A stretch of DNA of 26,689 nucleotides, taken from IMG/VR virus record IMGVR_UViG_3300047553_000029, positions 1-26,689 of that record, one strand, 5' to 3'. The stretch's first letter is position 1. Each line of letters starts with the position of its first letter. This document shows positions 23,357 through 26,689 of this stretch, one piece after another. The position numbers and the translations under genes were made by a program. The notes under the pieces were generated by a model, which made no database searches, was not told the origin of the DNA, and worked only from the letters and a program-made list of their open reading frames with translations. The stretch is from a virus.

Positions 23357-23650
23357 ATGAAACAAATAACCCCTTTCCCAGTATGGTTCAACGGTGCAAA
23401 CGTTGACGCAGAGTATTTCTCAATGAAATCAATAGACGATAACCTTGAAAATCAAGCACAGTTTTACTGGCAGCTATTCGCCAAAACGCAGGATGCAGAA
23501 GGTAATGATGTGGTAGGTCAGGCATTGTCACAAGGTAACCTAACTATGTCAGGCACTGACTACACCGATTGGGGAAATCAAGGTGGTTCTGATATTAACA
23601 ATTGGGCGTACACTTGGGCAGCAGGTTTCCTTAACATCACATTGATTTAA
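23357..23650 (+). CDS. hypothetical small protein between fibre genes
   Basis: Encodes 97 residues. The sequence (TPFPVWFNGANVDAEYFSMK, DNLENQAQFYWQLFAKTQD, LTMSGTDYTDWGNQGGSDIN) is acidic and aromatic with several Trp, and ends AAGFLNITLI. Small proteins of this type, starting with a xxPxxxWxxGxxxxAxYF pattern, frequently follow a fibre gene in Bacteroidota phages. It could be a fibre assembly or attachment factor. It overlaps the next fibre gene by one base. Function unknown. Confidence 0.6.
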   Translation: MKQITPFPVWFNGANVDAEYFSMKSIDDNLENQAQFYWQLFAKTQDAEGNDVVGQALSQGNLTMSGTDYTDWGNQGGSDINNWAYTWAAGFLNITLI

Positions 23651-26331
23651 TGGCGGTAGGGAATCCGATAACTGAACTTTCGACAACAGGGAACTTTGTA
23701 CCTGTAACAAGAACGCTAACAATAAACGGGGTAAGTTATGACCTTTCAGCAGATAGAAGCTGGAGCATAGCCTCACCCGGTGGCGGTTCGGTTACATCGG
23801 TAGCGATGACTGTACCGACAGGATTTAGCGTATCGGGTTCGCCTATTACTTCAAGTGGTACTTTAGCTGTAACCTTTGCAAGTGGTTACGCTTTGCCTAC
23901 AACTGTTAAGCAGTCAAATTGGGATGATGCCTACACCTTCGTTTCAAACTTTCCTTCCCAAACGGGTAACAACGGAAAGTTTCTTTATACGAGTGGCAGC
24001 GTTTTAAGTTGGCAGCCTGCTTTGCAGAATCCGATGACGGCAATCGGTGATATGATTTATGGCGGTGTATCCGGGGCTGTCACTGTGTTAACCGGCAACC
24101 AAAGTGCTGTAAGGCAATACCTGCAACAAGTTGGAACAGGTAGCGCATCAGCTGCACCGACATGGGGAGGCATTGTTTCAACCGATATAAGCGGTCAGGC
24201 GTTAACTAAAACAGATGACACCAACGTAACGCTTACGCTAACAGGAACGCCCGGAAATAGCGTTTTAAACGCTGTCGGCTTGACTTTGGGATGGAGTGGC
24301 ACACTAACGGCTGCAAGGGGTGGAACGGGTACGGGTGGCGTAACGGGCATCATGCTTGGCAATAGTACTGCGCCTGTTACTGGTGTCGCTGGTATAGGTG
24401 GGCAGTTATTACGTATTCATCCATTAACTAATCAATACGAGTTCTGGACACCTACTTATTTAGAATCGCCAATGACTACGGCAGGCGATTTGATAACGGC
24501 AAACGCAGCGGCAGCACCGATAAGATTACCTGCAAATCAAACTACTGATAACCTTTATTTACGTTCTGTAAGTGGAACGGTAAGTTACACATCTATTCAA
24601 GGTAGCCATATTGTAGGTGCTGGCATAACATCGACCAATGATACAAACGTACAAATATCTTTAGGTGGAACGCCTGCAAACAGCGTTCTCCGTTCTGTTA
24701 GTCTTACAATGGGCTGGGCTGGAACGCTTGCTGTTTCACGTGGTGGTAGTGGTGCTGCAACATTAACAGGTGTATTAATTGGTAATGGTACCAGTGCATT
24801 TACTGGTGTTACTGGTACCGCATTGCAATTATTAAGAAGAAATTCAACTGATACAGCATACGAATTTTGGACACCAACTTACATGAACAATCCTTTTACT
24901 ACTGCTGGGGATATTGTTTATTCAAACAGTGCAGGCGCACCAATAAGGCTGGGAGGCAATACAACAACTACAAGAAAATTTTTATCTCAAACTGGTGACG
25001 GAACCAATGTAACAAATATATCATGGCAGCAAATTACTGCTTCAGATATAAGCGGTGCTGTAACTGGTAGCGGAACAACAAGTTATTTGCCTAAATGGAC
25101 ATCATCAACTGCTTTAGGAAATAGTCAGATTTATGACAATGGAACGAATGTAGGAATTGGAGTTATACCTACACACAAACTTGATGTAGGTGGAAACATT
25201 GGTATTAATGGCGGTATAGCTTTAGCATCATCAGGAAACTATCATGTCTTATACGATAAAAACGCAGTACCGGGGCTTTATATAGGTAACTCCACAAGCC
25301 CTGAAAATATCTATGCAAATACAACACATAACTTTACGAATAAAAATGGAAGTACTACTTATGCGACTTTTGCGAGTGGTTTAATGACTTTTGAAGGTAC
25401 ATTAACAGCAGGGAATACATCTTCACCAAATGGCTCAATAATACTACAAGATAATTATTCTGTTGGTCATTTAAGTAATATAGGCTCAATGTACTCAACA
25501 GGTGGGCTGATGCTTGGGTATTCTGTAACCCCTTCAACATCTTCAGCAACTTCATTCGTTTCGGCTACTGGATTATCAAATTGGTTTAGGTCATCAATAG
25601 TTTTAGGAGAGAATATAAGTATTTATACGGGTGCAGCTCAAACTGTTTCAATCGGTTCTTCCGTTACAATGTCAGAGCGGCTTCGGTTATTTAATAGTGG
25701 TCAATTAAGGCTTTTAAATTATACGTCCGCTTCATCATTTACAGGGCTTACAGTTGGATTTCTTGGATTTACATCTACTGGGGTTATAACTACAAACGCA
25801 ATTCCGGGAGGCGTAAATGGAACACAAAACTATCTTGCAAAATTTGATTCAACAGGGTTAGCGGTTACAGATTCAAGGTTTGTTGATAATGGTACTAATT
25901 TCCTGCTTAATGGTGCAACTTCTTATGTTACTGGCTTTAATTTGATTGGTGATTTAGCAATACAATCAACTTCAACAAACGCTTCTAGTTTTGTAATGAG
26001 AAGCAATAATACTCCGACGAGCGGATTAGCAATAGCATTCATAGATGGTTACGCAATTACAACGGGAAGCACTTATCAAAGGGCTGGAGGCATTGAATTA
26101 AGGGCATCGCAGAACTGGAATAGTACTTCAGCAGGTACAAATATTTGGGTACAAACAACGCCTGACAATACTACAAACCCGGCTGATATGTTTGTTTTTT
26201 TAAATAACGGGGCAGTACGTTTTATTGGTAGAGGTACTAACCCAATAGGTGCAACAGCCGGGACAATGTATTACAACTCTACATCAAACCAAATGAGGTA
26301 CTACAACGGCACTTCTTGGATATCTTTTTAA
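23650..26331 (+). CDS. modular tail fibre protein 2 with internal repeats
   Basis: Encodes 893 residues, rich in Gly, Thr, Ser and Asn. It starts with a TLTINGVSYDLSADRSWSIA block (about 23-42) shared with fibre 1, then GGGSVTSVAMTVPTGFSVSG. Three repeats start at NPMTAIGDMIYGG, SPMTTAGDLITAN and NPFTTAGDIVYSN. Then come GTTSYLPKWTSSTALGNSQI, DNGTNVGIG and HKLDVGGNIGINGG motifs, a later NYLAKFDSTGLAVTDSRFVD unit, and an end GTMYYNSTSNQMRYYNGTSW. It has no S74 autoproteolytic chaperone and no lectin fold at the tail. It should be a trimeric beta-rich receptor-binding fibre. Gene ends 28 bases before the next start. Confidence 0.8.
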   Translation: MAVGNPITELSTTGNFVPVTRTLTINGVSYDLSADRSWSIASPGGGSVTSVAMTVPTGFSVSGSPITSSGTLAVTFASGYALPTTVKQSNWDDAYTFVSNFPSQTGNNGKFLYTSGSVLSWQPALQNPMTAIGDMIYGGVSGAVTVLTGNQSAVRQYLQQVGTGSASAAPTWGGIVSTDISGQALTKTDDTNVTLTLTGTPGNSVLNAVGLTLGWSGTLTAARGGTGTGGVTGIMLGNSTAPVTGVAGIGGQLLRIHPLTNQYEFWTPTYLESPMTTAGDLITANAAAAPIRLPANQTTDNLYLRSVSGTVSYTSIQGSHIVGAGITSTNDTNVQISLGGTPANSVLRSVSLTMGWAGTLAVSRGGSGAATLTGVLIGNGTSAFTGVTGTALQLLRRNSTDTAYEFWTPTYMNNPFTTAGDIVYSNSAGAPIRLGGNTTTTRKFLSQTGDGTNVTNISWQQITASDISGAVTGSGTTSYLPKWTSSTALGNSQIYDNGTNVGIGVIPTHKLDVGGNIGINGGIALASSGNYHVLYDKNAVPGLYIGNSTSPENIYANTTHNFTNKNGSTTYATFASGLMTFEGTLTAGNTSSPNGSIILQDNYSVGHLSNIGSMYSTGGLMLGYSVTPSTSSATSFVSATGLSNWFRSSIVLGENISIYTGAAQTVSIGSSVTMSERLRLFNSGQLRLLNYTSASSFTGLTVGFLGFTSTGVITTNAIPGGVNGTQNYLAKFDSTGLAVTDSRFVDNGTNFLLNGATSYVTGFNLIGDLAIQSTSTNASSFVMRSNNTPTSGLAIAFIDGYAITTGSTYQRAGGIELRASQNWNSTSAGTNIWVQTTPDNTTNPADMFVFLNNGAVRFIGRGTNPIGATAGTMYYNSTSNQMRYYNGTSWISF
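24028..25062 (+). repeat. three in-frame repeats in fibre 2
   Basis: Repeat 1 spans 24028-24465 (146 codons), repeat 2 24466-24888 (141 codons), and repeat 3 is partial, 24889 to about 25062. Each begins (N/S)P(M/F)T(A/T)xGD(M/L/I)(I/V)(Y/T). Repeats 1 and 2 share TNDTNVQISLGGTPANSVL-like, LGWSGTL/MGWAGTL and YEFWTPTY(L/M) segments. The third loses the second half. They have diverged at DNA level, so they are old duplications. Confidence 0.75.
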
Positions 26332-26343
26332 TGCTTAATTTTG
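26316..26343 (+). promoter_or_regulatory. candidate Bacteroidota promoter (TTG-N17-TAATTTTG)
   Basis: TTG at 26316-26318 is followed after 17 bases by TAATTTTG at 26336-26343, fitting the Bacteroidota TTG-N17-23-TAnnTTTG pattern. It lies 17 bases before the ATG at 26360. The -33 element falls inside the fibre's last codons. It could start transcription of the next operon. Confidence 0.45.
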
Positions 26344-26359
26344 TTTAAAATATAAAAAA

Positions 26360-26689
26360 ATGACCTATAAAGATTTAATCCAAACAATGAATTTAATCAG
26401 CCAAAACATCGGGCAACAGGAAACTAAAACACAAAAAAAACTATTCAAGATTTATGAAAGATTAAAAAAGTATCATGAAAACTATCAGGAGCAGTTTCAG
26501 GAAATTAGATTAGATGCTGCTTTAGTAGATGAAAAAGGTGCTTTGGTTTTAGATGAAAAGGGTGAATATAAATTCACGAAGGAAGGGGTCAGGCAAGTTG
26601 AAAAAGCTGTTAAGGAATTATTGTCAAAGGAGTTTGATTATCAAAAAATTGAAGTTCTTAATGTCAACGGGTTAGAGAATCATACATAT
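26360..26689 (+). CDS. partial gene, possible DUF1617-like phage protein
   Basis: Only the first 110 codons are in the window and the frame is still open at the edge. The N-terminus (MTYKDLIQTMNLISQNIGQQ) and a helical, charged middle (KLFKIYERLKKYHENYQEQF, EIRLDAALVDEKGALVLDE) resemble small phage proteins of DUF1617 type, which contain a long coiled helix followed by a KGEYKFTKEG type stretch. This call is weak. A promoter-like sequence stands just before it, so it may begin a new transcript. Function unknown. Confidence 0.55.
   Translation, partial: MTYKDLIQTMNLISQNIGQQETKTQKKLFKIYERLKKYHENYQEQFQEIRLDAALVDEKGALVLDEKGEYKFTKEGVRQVEKAVKELLSKEFDYQKIEVLNVNGLENHTY

Noticed and set aside
25921-26331. 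Diversity-generating retroelement variable repeat at the fibre end
   Set aside because: No second near-identical copy with A-specific differences, no reverse transcriptase in the window, and the fibre end lacks a lectin-type fold signature.

Overview
This window is part of a tailed-phage (Caudoviricetes, siphovirus-type) genome, or of a prophage, that infects a member of the Bacteroidota. Every credible gene is on the + strand. Genes are packed with 1-25 base overlaps. Starts are preceded by A/T-rich sequence without a consistent Shine-Dalgarno, and a TAnnTTTG-type -7 box precedes at least two genes; both traits fit Bacteroidota hosts. Many structural proteins have the style I associate with uncultured Bacteroidota phages. 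No integrase, tRNA, lysis gene, DNA polymerase or CRISPR array is visible, so the window covers only part of the genome.

Layout. (1) 1-1772: small early/middle genes: a MazG-like protein, an HTH protein, a staphylococcal-nuclease-type protein, a VRR-NUC nuclease and a sigma-like factor. (2) 1798-5844: an accessory stretch with a small membrane protein, a SAM-dependent methyltransferase, a GT-B glycosyltransferase, several unknowns and a ParB-like/DNA methyltransferase fusion. (3) 5851-7391: small and large terminase subunits. (4) 7388-14230: tail genes: an assembly chaperone with a probable -1 frameshift extension on a T9 run, an HK97-gp10-like protein, two large tail-tip/baseplate candidates and the tape measure. 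(5) 14240-17359: head genes: XkdF-like protease, scaffold-like protein and major capsid protein, then a tail-tube-like protein. Three rho-independent terminators split this part. (6) 17445-20925: an unknown, a portal with a winged-helix-like and MuF-like Cys/His C-terminus, and connector/completion proteins. (7) 20943-26331: a small beta-rich protein, two modular tail fibres and a small protein between them. A partial gene runs off the right edge.

The terminase packages DNA through the portal into capsids built by the protease, scaffold and capsid proteins. Tail tube, chaperone, tape measure and tip proteins build a long flexible tail, and the fibres supply host recognition. Notable points are the -1 frameshift, a module order in which tail genes precede head genes and the portal follows the capsid gene, the portal fusion, the internally repeated fibre, and the methyltransferase/glycosyltransferase stretch. 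No clearly new defence or mobile system was found.
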